Shown: piece after piece, positions 33,330 through 43,646 of the stretch
Position numbering within the stretch: the first letter of the stretch is position 1
Layout of the letters: every line of letters begins with the position of its first letter
Source of the DNA: Macrostomum hystrix
Lineage: Eukaryota > Platyhelminthes > Macrostomidae
Direction: 5' to 3'
NCBI GenBank assembly: GCA_950097015.1
Contig: CATNEN010000029.1
Span: forward strand, 744,001 to 808,000
Length of the DNA: 64,000 bases
The notes under the pieces: generated by a model
Told to the model about the DNA's origin: nothing
Database searches by the model: none
Seen by the model: only the letters and a program-made list of their open reading frames with translations
Made by a program: the position numbers and the translations under genes

Positions 33330-36300
33330 TTAGCCAGTCCTGTTGGTCCGTGGCTGCCTCAGGCGCTGGCCTAGGTAGATTCTAAGAAACAGGCCCAGAA
33401 ATACGACGGCTACACCCAGGTAGCCGAGAGGTGGCACTCGATGCTGATAGATTAGGCAGGACAGCAGAATGGCGAAAGCCTGCCGGACTGTCATGATGAT
33501 GATGAAGGTGACGGACCCGAATCTGGCAATAGTGTGAAAGATGACCAGCTGGCCAACAGTGGAGCACACAGATAGCAGGCCCAGGTGCATCAGGAACAGG
33601 GGATGCCGATAGGCGAATGCCAAAGCGGCAGGCAATGAGCCCTGCTCAAGCTGAGCAGCCACTGTGAGCACGCAGGAGAGAACACTGGTGCCGGCCATCA
33701 TCTGCAGGGTGGACACGCCGTGGCGGGTGAACAGGAGGCTCTGCCAGGTGCTGGTGAATGCGTCGAAGGCCATGTAGCCGGCTAGGAGGGCGACGCCGCT
33801 AATTGTCGTCGAAGTGGTGGAGGACGATCGATCGTCCGACTCAGAGGTCAGAAGGAAGGCGCTGGTTCCTATGGGATTTTTTCGAGAGGATTACTTTAGG
33901 ACTGCGGTGTAAAAATAAAAATAAAAATTGCAGGATGGCTGCGGGCAAGGACACATCATAGGGTGACACTAGACCCGCAGCCAGCGAGGATGCAATTATG
34001 CCTGTTTCGCTAACTACTGAGCACACGTACACAGATACTGTACGCAGGCACGTACTCACAGCGGTGTACACCTAAATTGCACGAACCCCCAAGCCTACTC
34101 TCCGCGGCTGCGCCCCAAATGAATGCGGCCTCGCCGCGGAATCGAGCTCAGGGACCTTGGTGCGAGAAGCAATCGCGTTAGCCGCTCTGCCACTCACCCT
34201 CCTGGACTGCAGTGTTGGGGATGGATGCTCATAGGTCATTCATAGAGGGCGATATATCACTTTAAAGAAAATTGATCAATTAGATTGTCTCATAGTTGCT
34301 CATAGCCCATTCAAGGATTATAATTGCTCAGTTAAGGATCATCATTATCAAGAGATTATCATGCTCTTCAATCTGGCCTTATAAAGGTAATTAAAAAACA
34401 GACAGTAGTTAACAAGCTCACCGGCACTAATCAAAGCCGCAGTGGCGTACTCGTCCCATCTATAGGATTTGCGCGACACCAGCTTGCCCATCAGCATGAC
34501 AGGAATGATTTTGCATGCTTTGGCCAGCACCTGCGTTGGGAAGCTAACATAGAGCAGAGCCTCATATTGGCACCAGGAGCTGAGAACATTAGACAATGAA
34601 CTCCAGGTGTACTCAAAGGCCGGCGCCCGATGCGGTGTTCGACTGGCTAGGCTAATAGCTGCGACGGCTAGCAGACCGGATAGGAAACGATTGGCAAACA
34701 CCAGGAACTGCGAGTCGCGAAAGCGTTCGCCGTGTCCGTAGTCAGCTGTTACCATGCGCTCCTGGAGCACACCCCAGGTCAGGTAGGCCGCCTAGAATTC
34801 AATAAACAATCGCATAATACTACTTATAGACCAAAATTAGCCCTTAAATACTGCTAGCAAATGTAAAGGTACACTTTAAAATATTCAATAACAAAAAATG
34901 AACACAAGCTAGATTTTCACCTGTAGTCCGATGACGCAGGCGGCTAGATTAATATACCATTCCCGACTATGCGGCTGCGGCTGCTGCTGAACAGTCGCCG
35001 TCTCCGCCTTCCTATTGGCTGCAGACTTGCTCAGCTCAGCTTCCAGATCGGACTGGGGGCCGGAGCCCACGGCCAGGAGGTGGATTAGCCATGACAAGCA
35101 GCCAGTGCCCCTGCAGTCCTGCTGCGCCCGCCTGCTAGTCAAAGTTCGATTTCAGTTGACGTCACTCTGTTCCTGTACCAGTCACTTTGTTCCTGTACCA
35201 GTCACTTTGTTCCTGTACCAGTCACTTTGTTCCTGTACCAGTCACTTTGTTCCTGTACCAGTCACTCTGTTCCTGTACTAGTCACTCTATTCCTGTACCA
35301 GTCACTCTGTTCCTGTACTAGTCACTCTATTCCTGTACCAGTCACTCTGTTCCTGTACTAGTCACTCTATTCCTGTACCAGTCACTCTATTCCTGTACCA
35401 GTCACTCTGTTCTTTTTCCAGTCACTCTATTCCTGTACCAGTCACTCTGTTCCTGTACCAGTCACTCTGTTCCTGTACCAGTCACTCTGTTCCTGTACCA
35501 GTCACTCTGTTCCTGTACCAGTCACTCTGTTCCTGTACCAGTCACCTGTTCCACACTGTTAAATCTTCTTTGAGAAATAAAAGGGAAAATAGTCACCTGG
35601 GTGCTCGATTCTCGTAGTCCCACACGCGAGCCAATAGCACAATGCACCCTAGAGGCAGCAGCACAGATCCGTAGCCAATCAGATTGGCCAGCAGCCTGCT
35701 TAGCCACCAACTGTCGCCGCTATTGGTTCCAGTATTAGCATCGCCGTGATGCAATAGCAGAGCGGCGATAACAGACGGTAGGCAAACAAAGGCGCAAGCG
35801 CTTAGCAACAAGCCGATGGCGCTGTCAGAATAGAACGGAGTAAAATATAACATTAATAAAGTATGAATAAAATATAACTCACCAGCCTTTCGCTCTATAG
35901 TAATAATATTTGCAAGAGGTCTGTGAGCAATTTTATTTGCTGCCCATTTCGCTGACTCCTGAGCACACACTCACACAAGTGTGTACAACTGACCTGACTT
36001 TCTCATTGTGAGGCAGTGTACACTCTCACTGTGCCATGAATGTTAGACCTCATGCGCTTAAACTGCAGAACAAGCACTCAAGCGTGTATTGTCGAAATGT
36101 TGCCTCGAATGAATGTGGCCTCGCTGCGGAATCATGCTCAGGGACCTTGTTGCGAGAGGTCTTAGACTCAGACTCAGACTCAGACCCACCATTCACCATA
36201 ATTAGCGCTTATTAATCATTGTGCTAATTATCAATTATGTTATTATTATGATTATAATAAATTAGTGTTTAGCAGATTGATCTGAAATAGTGTAACAGAC

Positions 36301-37520
36301 TAGCTCAGACTTCTATAGAAACTTAGTCTTCTACTAAGCTAAATGCAAGGATTAGTTAAAAAAGAAAACAATTAAACGATAAAAATAATTTTTTACTACA
36401 TTATGCGTGTCAATCCTGGGTCAGCAACCTTCGGCCGGCGGGCCCGAAGCTCCCTAACCAGGCCCCATCCAGCACCTACACTTATATACTGTATTATCAC
36501 TAACATATACCTGTCAGTTGTCTTCTCTCTTGATTGCATCATCTTGCAACTCGAATCACATTTTTCCACTCCTATTGATGCGCCCACTGTCTAAAATCTC
36601 TCCCCTATCTAATCGCTCCCTTGACTTATCTCTTCCTGTCTTATCTCTCCAGCATCTCATCTCTGCTTTGTCTTATCTATCCCGTCTTATCTCTACCTGT
36701 CTCATCTCTCCATGTTTCGTCTATCCCCTGTCTTATCTCTCCATGTTTCGTCTATCCCCTGTCTTATCTCTCCATGTTTCGTCTATCTTCTGTCTTATCT
36801 CTCCATGTTTCGTCTATCCGCTGTCTTATCTCTCCATGTTTCGTCTATCTTCTGTCTTATCTGTCCATGTTTCGTCTATCTTCTGTCTCATCTCTCCATG
36901 TTTCGTCTATCTTCTGTCTTATCTATCCATCCTGTAACTCCCAGTTTTTCCAGCCTTAGTCTCATCTTTGCCTGTCCTTTCTATCTCTCTCTCTGTGTTT
37001 TATCTATCCCCTGCCCCATCTCTCCACTATCAATGCGATCCGCTGTTGTCTTTTGGATTCTATCTGTGGCCTGCGAGGCGTAAAAGGTTGCGGATTCCCG
37101 GTCTAAATAGAACAAAGACTACTAGAACTTCTTGATAAAAGCGTACTTACCTACACCTACCAGAAGTCCCCATAAAATGACGACACAGAGAAATTCTCAA
37201 AAATAAAAACAAAGGAACCCAATGTTATTACGTGCACGAGTGAATTATGGGAATTAGCGAAGGAAAATGTGATATTTCAAAACTGCCTCAAGAAGTTCAT
37301 TCACTTACCAGGCGTGCAACTGGCGCAGGCTCAAATCGCCAATTTTATTAGTTAATCGAAGCCTGAACTGTTCAATCTTGCTGGCTGCGGCAGGCAACGG
37401 CAGTCGGGAGGTCACATAATAGTACGCCGAGGCGCCATTCGCGACCGCATCTGACGAAGATCGTCCGGTCTGATACGACCGACGCTGGGTAGCGGCGCCG
37501 CCAACGCCGCTGCTTGTCAT
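33330..37520 (-). CDS. SLC35B2: 3'-phosphoadenosine 5'-phosphosulfate (PAPS) transporter, SLC35B family
   Basis: Minus-strand exons: 37520-37309 (less certain), 35821-35597, 35131-34921, 34791-34422, 33868-33330 (TAA). All splice phases agree and give 518 residues. It is a Golgi membrane antiporter importing PAPS for sulfation. Strong matches to animal SLC35B2: [73 protein letters not shown] and [18 protein letters not shown]. About ten hydrophobic helices are visible. The exon at 35821 holds the family's N-terminal helices, including the [16 protein letters not shown] region that precedes the core. The first exon adds about 70 polar, Ser-rich residues not usual in the family; it is placed only by splice-phase match and lack of another owner. 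The introns hold a SINE, a 20-bp array and a hAT-like repeat. Confidence 0.88.
33905..34198 (-). mobile_element. tRNA-derived SINE, family A
   Basis: The minus strand reads from the head (GAGCTCGATTCCGCGGCGAG) to an AT-rich tail (TTTTTATTTTTATTTTTAT). It is in the SLC35B2 intron 33869-34421, in the same orientation as the gene. Confidence 0.8.
35158..35546. repeat. Minisatellite, 20-bp unit
   Basis: About 19 copies of GTCACTCTGTTCCTGTACCA with T/C and C/T variants, forming most of the SLC35B2 intron 35132-35596. Confidence 0.95.
35935..36165 (-). mobile_element. tRNA-derived SINE, family A (partial, diverged)
   Basis: Matches the family A body (GAGCACACACTCACACAAGT; GGCAGTGTACACTCTCACTG) and part of the head (CGCTGCGGAATCATGCTCAG). 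It is in the first intron of SLC35B2. Confidence 0.7.
36412..37104. mobile_element. Candidate non-autonomous hAT-like element enclosing a 31-bp minisatellite
   Basis: The left end GGGTCAGCAACCTTCGGCCG resembles the ends of hAT-family elements. An inverted, weaker match (GGTTGCGGATTCCCGG with AGGCGTAAAA) lies at about 37072-37101. In between, 36650-36925 holds about nine 31-bp units of CTCCATGTTTCGTCTATC plus TCTGTCTTAT. No matching 8-bp target-site duplication was seen, so the element call is tentative; the tandem repeat is certain. Confidence 0.35.
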
Positions 37521-38300
37521 TGGCCAAATATTGAAACTGTGTGCCAATTGTTGTCAGGCGTCGCAGCTGAAATTAAATTTTGTTTCAGAAATCTAAAACG
37601 AAATACTTTAAAATAGATTTATAGATGTGTGCGTAGAGTAGACTTGACGATTTTTCAAATCGATAGTTTGTAGGGAGTAAATATTCAGCGACTGTGAAAT
37701 TGCTGAACAAATATATAAGAATCGAACATATGGGCGTCTCTAGAGGGGCTGTGTTGAGTGTGTGAAGTAGTGAGAAATAAGGAATTTATGTGCAGTGAAA
37801 TGGAGACTAGCTTTGCAGCGTAGCAGCTGGTTTTCATTCACTCTCCCCTACGAAATTGAACTTGGGAAAAATGTATTTACTACGTGCATTCCTGTACGAC
37901 GTGTTTGCATTGCCTAAACCCCACCCGCTCGATTCTTGAACTAGAGAACTGTGAAAGTCTCCATTGAGTTGGTGCAGAAATGTACAAAGCTTGAGCATAG
38001 CTCTGAATCGAAGTTTTACGAGCACTATCGCTTTAAAATTTTACTTTGACTAGATCAGAAAAAATGCAACTTTCTGAATATGAACAGCTCTTCACTTGCT
38101 TTCAGCAAATTGAAAAAAAATGAACAACATCGGACCACATTGAATTGAACTTGTAGCATAAAGGAACAGGTTTTCTTTTTTAGCACCTGAGAATAGGCAA
38201 CTCCCCAAAGTAAAATGAGGGTATACACTGCCCAACAATCAGAAAGCAAGGGGCTTGAGTGCACCCTTGAGTATCGCCTTGGGATTGGTGGAAAGAATAG
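37521..38300. other. 5' flank of SLC35B2 and a degraded repeat
   Basis: Holds the presumed SLC35B2 promoter. At 38209-38260 there is a faint resemblance to the family A SINE body (TATACACTGCCCAACAATCAG). No ORF is supported. Confidence 0.3.
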
Positions 38301-39910
38301 AAATAACTTATGTTAAGCTTAAATGATGCATAGGGCTTGTGTAGTGTACTGCTAAAAATTTAACTAACAAAAAAGTCATGCAGGAGCTGATCCATCATAT
38401 TTTAGGGAAGGAGAGAGCCAAGGCCACTAAGCCTTGGAGTTTGGATACCTACTACTTGCACATACTTATCAAATTTTTTGTGCAAATTGATCATAATTTT
38501 CATTTTCTATATTAGACATTTAGAGTAAAGCTATTCATTGCAAAAAGATGACAAAGAAAAATGTACAACAGCTTGAATAATAGTATAAACCCTTTAAATA
38601 TTTCTTGCCAATGTCCATATGATTTATCAACAAAAATATTATTTTTATGACTAACCTTACCTAATTGAAAAACTTTAGTAGGTCCCATCTTGTAAATCAG
38701 AATGTAAAAATACCATAGATCATGTTGAATGTGCTTATTTTACTTACAAATACGATTTCCAACCAACATGCTCCAGTAGCTATAGAATTGGAAACTTTAT
38801 ATTGCAAAAAACTGGCCACTTTAATCAATTATTGAATACAACCAATAAATCAATTTTTTGTCTTGTGCCATTGCAAATATCTTAACTATTTGTACACCTT
38901 AAATATTAGTAGTAAATTAAAGTATAATTGTGAAGCAGAGGGAAATAAATGTAGAATTCTTAAGGAAGAAAGAGTTGAATAGGCCAGAATTATACATAAC
39001 CAGTAAAGAAAGAATGTAGAGATGAGCCATGTTACATAATATCTATATTAAAGGTAATTAAGAAGGGGCTAGAATACTAGACATATAGCTAAGATGATTT
39101 TATTAGCTACAAGACTTCTTTAGGTTTGTCAGTTGTAGCCAAACATCTAGATTAAAAAGCTATCTTATTATTTTTAGTGAGGTCCTATTTTTTGTTTTCT
39201 TAAAAGGCAAAAATCTTGTTAAGAATAATATCAGAAACTAAACAATGCCTACTTACATAAAAAATAATGCTTAAAATGTTATAAGCTGTTTACATGATAA
39301 GTGTCAAATATAGTATTAAAGTGAGCCACTAGGCTAGCAATGTAGTTGTGGCTTCACTTTTAGTTAGCCTAGATTCACCTATATGTGCACCTTTTTTCTT
39401 CCTTTTTTGGCAACCCTTTTCTTCTGACTTTCTAAGATTACTGAGTTTGGCTTCTCCACTGGCACTAAATTCTTGATCAACCTTTCTTCTGTATCTCCTT
39501 TCTAGTCTGGTCAAACCTCTTCTTGATTGTCCATTTTTTCTTTTGTAGCCTTCTTTTCTTAATCCTATCTTAGTCTAAGTTGGCTACTATTTATCCTGAT
39601 TGCCTAGTCTCTGATCTTGCAAAAAGTTAATATACATCACTTAAAGTTTAGCTAGGCTTGATTAACACTAATATACTTAATTTGTGAAAAAATCTTTCTC
39701 TAGAATACAAAAGTATTGTTATATTTATTTGCTAAAATATTGCTTAAGCCTTAAAGCACAGAAACAGTATTTTCTTGCTTCCTTGTGACATTGTATGCCC
39801 TGTTTGATAGCTATAGGCCTATCTAAGATTTTTTGAGTGCTGTATACATGAGATTGACAAAAAGGCTTCTTGAAACATACTCAGCCATTTTTAGTTTATA
39901 TAGGAACTAA

Positions 39911-40573
39911 TTAGGGTAATGTATCATCAACTGAACAGTGTATCTTCAAAACCGAACAAGAATTTTAACTCCTTCCTTGGTCTAATGTAAGACAGAAACA
40001 AGCTATTGTGTTTCATAGAACAACTAATTTAAAAGTCAAAGAAATTATCTATAAGCTGAGGCATGACATGCAATGAAGCATTAAAAGGAAGGAAAGATAT
40101 GGACATTTCAGTAGAATTTTTTATCACAAAAGCATTTTAAATTACTTTTTAACAAAATTTTATCTACATATACTTTAGACTAAGATTGTATGCGGTTGCT
40201 TTCCAATTAAATGACCATAAATGTAATTATTTATAGAGCATGAAAAATGCTATCAAATGACATAATTCATGATAGTTCACTCCTTAAAATAAGATTAAAC
40301 CACTCACTCAAATTATAAAACTGAACATCAAATTCTCTGTTCAGTTTAAAGATATATGAAAATCATTGTTTGGTTTTAGATGAAAAACATGAAAAACATT
40401 TTTCCTATTTGACAAAATAGCAAAAGTATATACTTTTTAGAAAGTTTTAAATGTTTTCTATAACTTGGCTTTCGATTTATAGGCCCTAATCATATCTTAA
40501 ATAGAAAATCTGTAGCTTAGGTTTGAAGTTAAAAAATCCATATTCTTGTTTGGTTGATGATACATTACCCTAA
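39911..40573. mobile_element. TIR-bounded MITE-like element, about 660 bp
   Basis: TTAGGGTAATGTATCATCAA (plus C) at 39911-39931 is perfectly inverted at 40553-40573. A second, shorter inverted match (AACCGAACAAGAAT and ATTCTTGTTTGGTT) lies just inside. No transposase ORF is present. The ends could be read as TA|GGGTAATG with a TA duplication, as in Tc1/mariner-type MITEs, but this is not certain. Confidence 0.55.
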
Positions 40574-41131
40574 CTGAATTTGACTAACAACTTTGTAATA
40601 TCACAATTTAAATTCATTAGTTAGGGCCTATGGCTATACAAATTAACAAAGGCTAAACAAAACAGTGAGTGTCAAGTGTTAGAAACATTGAGCCTTGGAG
40701 ACAGGAAAATAAAACTTAAATGACTTATAACTTCATGTTTTAATGACAAATAACAAATATATATTTGTCTTTTAGCAAACTTAAATTTACCAAACAAAAA
40801 TACATAGGCCCTATGTGCCCTAGCTTAGGCTACCTATAGCAAACAAGGATTATTTTGGCACTCTTCTCTTAACATTTTCTCATAAATTTTAGTAGGTTTG
40901 CCATTATACATATTTTTATTTAATAAGTCAATATTAAATTAAATACTATTTAGCTCAGGCTAGATAGTGCATACTTTTTTAGGCCTAGGCGACATCCTGC
41001 GCATACATTAACATTAAGCTTTACTTTTACAAAAAAGATAAATTATATTCACACATTATGCCGTAATAAGAACTATAATATTTGATCTGAAAATGTAAAA
41101 AATTGCCAACAGAAACTAACGAAAACAAAAA

Positions 41132-41330
41132 CGAGGCCTGCGGCAGACGCGCTTCCAGCTCCTTGATCATTGAAAGTTAATGATGGAATGTTTGATCATG
41201 TCGTTTTTTCACCTGCTGAGACTGAGCATGAAGAAACAGAAATTAGTCCTGCACCACCTGAGAGTGAGCCTGAAGGAACAGAAAACAGTCCTGCACCACC
41301 TGATCAGGACTGTTCTGATCAGCAGTTAAC
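41132..41330 (-). pseudogene. Inverted duplicate of the STK19 intron 2/exon 3 junction
   Basis: The reverse complement of this segment matches 45540-45653: the last 42-bp minisatellite units, the spacer AAACGACATGATCAAACATT, and about 29 bp of STK19 exon 3 (GAGCTGGAAGCGCGTCTGCC and on). Only two repeat units are kept. The outer end carries a fold-back (CTGATCAGGACTGTTCTGATCAG region, 41298-41320). It cannot encode anything by itself. Confidence 0.85.
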
Positions 41331-43646
41331 TGTTTTTATCTAACTTTTGACTATTTTTACTACTGTAATTTTCATCAAAATAGTCGATAGATACAGCAAG
41401 ATTCCGTCAGGTTCTCGAGTATTACTAAGCCGCCGCCGGCGGCACAATTTCAATGTCCATAAGGCGAACTGCATCTGCATGATCCAACCCCAATATCTTA
41501 TGACATGGCTCTGTCTGCCTTTTATTATTGTTTTTAACACGAATAAAAACTTGTACGTCTCATTCGAATATTTTTGCTTTTGCGATACAGCTTAACGATA
41601 GCATTTACTGTGTTTTAACAAGTTTCGTTTTCGACATTCTTCAAAATTGTGAAAAATTTCGGTTTCCCAGTTAAAAATTTAAAACAAATATAGCCCTGGC
41701 TTTAATTTTTTTCAGCAGTGATATAATAATTTAACCATAACAATGCTTTTTCACAAAACCTAAAAATACAGTTTTATAAAATTTAGACTGAAACATAAAA
41801 TCTGCTGTTTCCAATAAAATTGACTGTAAATACATTTACCATGTGAATAATGGTGACTTATGAGTGTAATTTTAAGTTGTGGTAAGATCAAGTGGATAAT
41901 ATGTGCTATTTGTTGTTTGCTGTTTTGCTAAAACCAATACATAGGCCTACTTAGTGTCTGACATGGCATGCTTATGTAGGCCTACTTCTACTTTAGTTAT
42001 ATTATGTATCGTACATCTACATGCAACACAAACATTGAAACAATATGTTGTGTTATATTTTACAACATTTTGATTGGTTTTGCTTTTTTTCCAGACTTTT
42101 TGTAGTATAATTATGCACTAAAGCTGTGTGCAGTGTACATTTATTTTACATTGGCAATAATCTGAATGACAAGATTTTTCATGTTGGAAAGTGTCAACAC
42201 AGCCCAGGGATGTAATTTTTTATGTAAATTATGTAAATGTAAATTATGTGCAAATCAGATTGGCTGTCTTTTGTTGCACTGTGCACCAGGTGCCTAACCA
42301 GGCTTTTGTTTCTTCTGTTTTGCTCATACACTGTGACTATGATGCTGTCATTCATTCACTTCTAGGAAATTTAATAGAATGAAGATCTAAACATAAAAGA
42401 GAGATAGGCCTAGGCATTCTTTTCAAATTGTTCATTTAACCACTTTTCTGAAAAGTTTCATTTCAAATCAAATTGACAACTTAGAGATTTCAATCATTAA
42501 GACTGCTATTTTGCACTTAATTTGGGCTGCTTCTGGGGTTCTGGGGAACTTGTCTATGGCAAATGTTCAGTGCAGGGGGAGATTAAAGCAAAATAGTTGA
42601 CATGCTTGGGAGTGTCTATGGCCAAAAGGGATGAGTTGGTTAGTGGGAAGGTAATTATTAGCATATTTTCTGTACTCTGCTAACATGCTCTACAAACTTT
42701 TTACGTTTAACTAACACACACTTAAAGTATATTAGCACCATGCCAAGAGACTGCCTGGCATCACCATCACTTATTGTGCATCCAAACTACCTTACTATTA
42801 CCCCTGCTGAAATTTGACACACAATCTTGCAGAATTTCGACATGGCATTTGACAATCATCATATCATTGTTTCTGATTGTTCATTTGTTTCCCAGTTTTT
42901 CAAAATGATTTCTTGATGTTTTCATATAAATTTAAAATGAAACTTTTCAGAAAAACTTTTAAACAAACAGTTCAAAATAATGAGAGGGATGTATAACCCT
43001 ACCCCATTGGATAGGCCCTATGCAGTATGCCATAGCTATGTGCTTAGGTTGAGTGTCAGCTAATGATGTATGAACAGGAGTCTTTGATTGGTTTTACTAT
43101 GTGTCACTATGAGATTTTTGGCAGAGCAAGCAATAGAAAAATTCTAATTAATTAGTCTAGGCCCTATCAATATTTTTGTCAATGTTTTTTTTAGCTTTTT
43201 GGGATAAGTTCATAAAATCTGCTTCTAGTACAGGTGTGTTATTTATTATGTGCATGAAAGAAAGTGCACAAAAGTGCGCAATTTTTACTCTTACTTGCCC
43301 CATTATTTAGAATGTGATTATGTCTAAGGTTCATAATTAAAAGTAATATAATTGAGAAATTATGCCTAGCCTAGTTATGCTAGATATACTTCCAACCTAT
43401 CAACATTTCACTTTCAAAGGCTAATTCTGATACTCATTTAAAATGTGGCCCAACATAAGTCAGGTGTTTTGCTCTATTATTTAAATGGCTTCTCTTTTTG
43501 CTATTTCAATATATTTTTTTTTAGTTTTCTCTTGGCTAATTTTAACTTTCAATACTCAACCCATTGCAGCTCAACCCAGCCTTTGTATTCAAAGTCTGCA
43601 ACCTCGGGGCCGACTGCCTCGGTTTGCACTTTCAGCCCATCCCCAG

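Larger units (their letters stand above)
38300..43440. other. AT-rich, CpG-poor gene-free block without minisatellites
   Basis: Five kb with no supported ORF and no tandem array, unlike the rest of the window. Short AGGCCTA-type strings recur throughout. It contains a TIR element (39911-40573) and an inverted fragment of STK19 (41132-41310). Confidence 0.5.

Noticed and set aside
37142-37200. Possible extra SLC35B2 exon encoding a short hydrophobic stretch ([15 protein letters not shown])
   Set aside because: Its phases fit neither the exon ending at 37309 nor the one starting at 35821, and joining introduces a stop.
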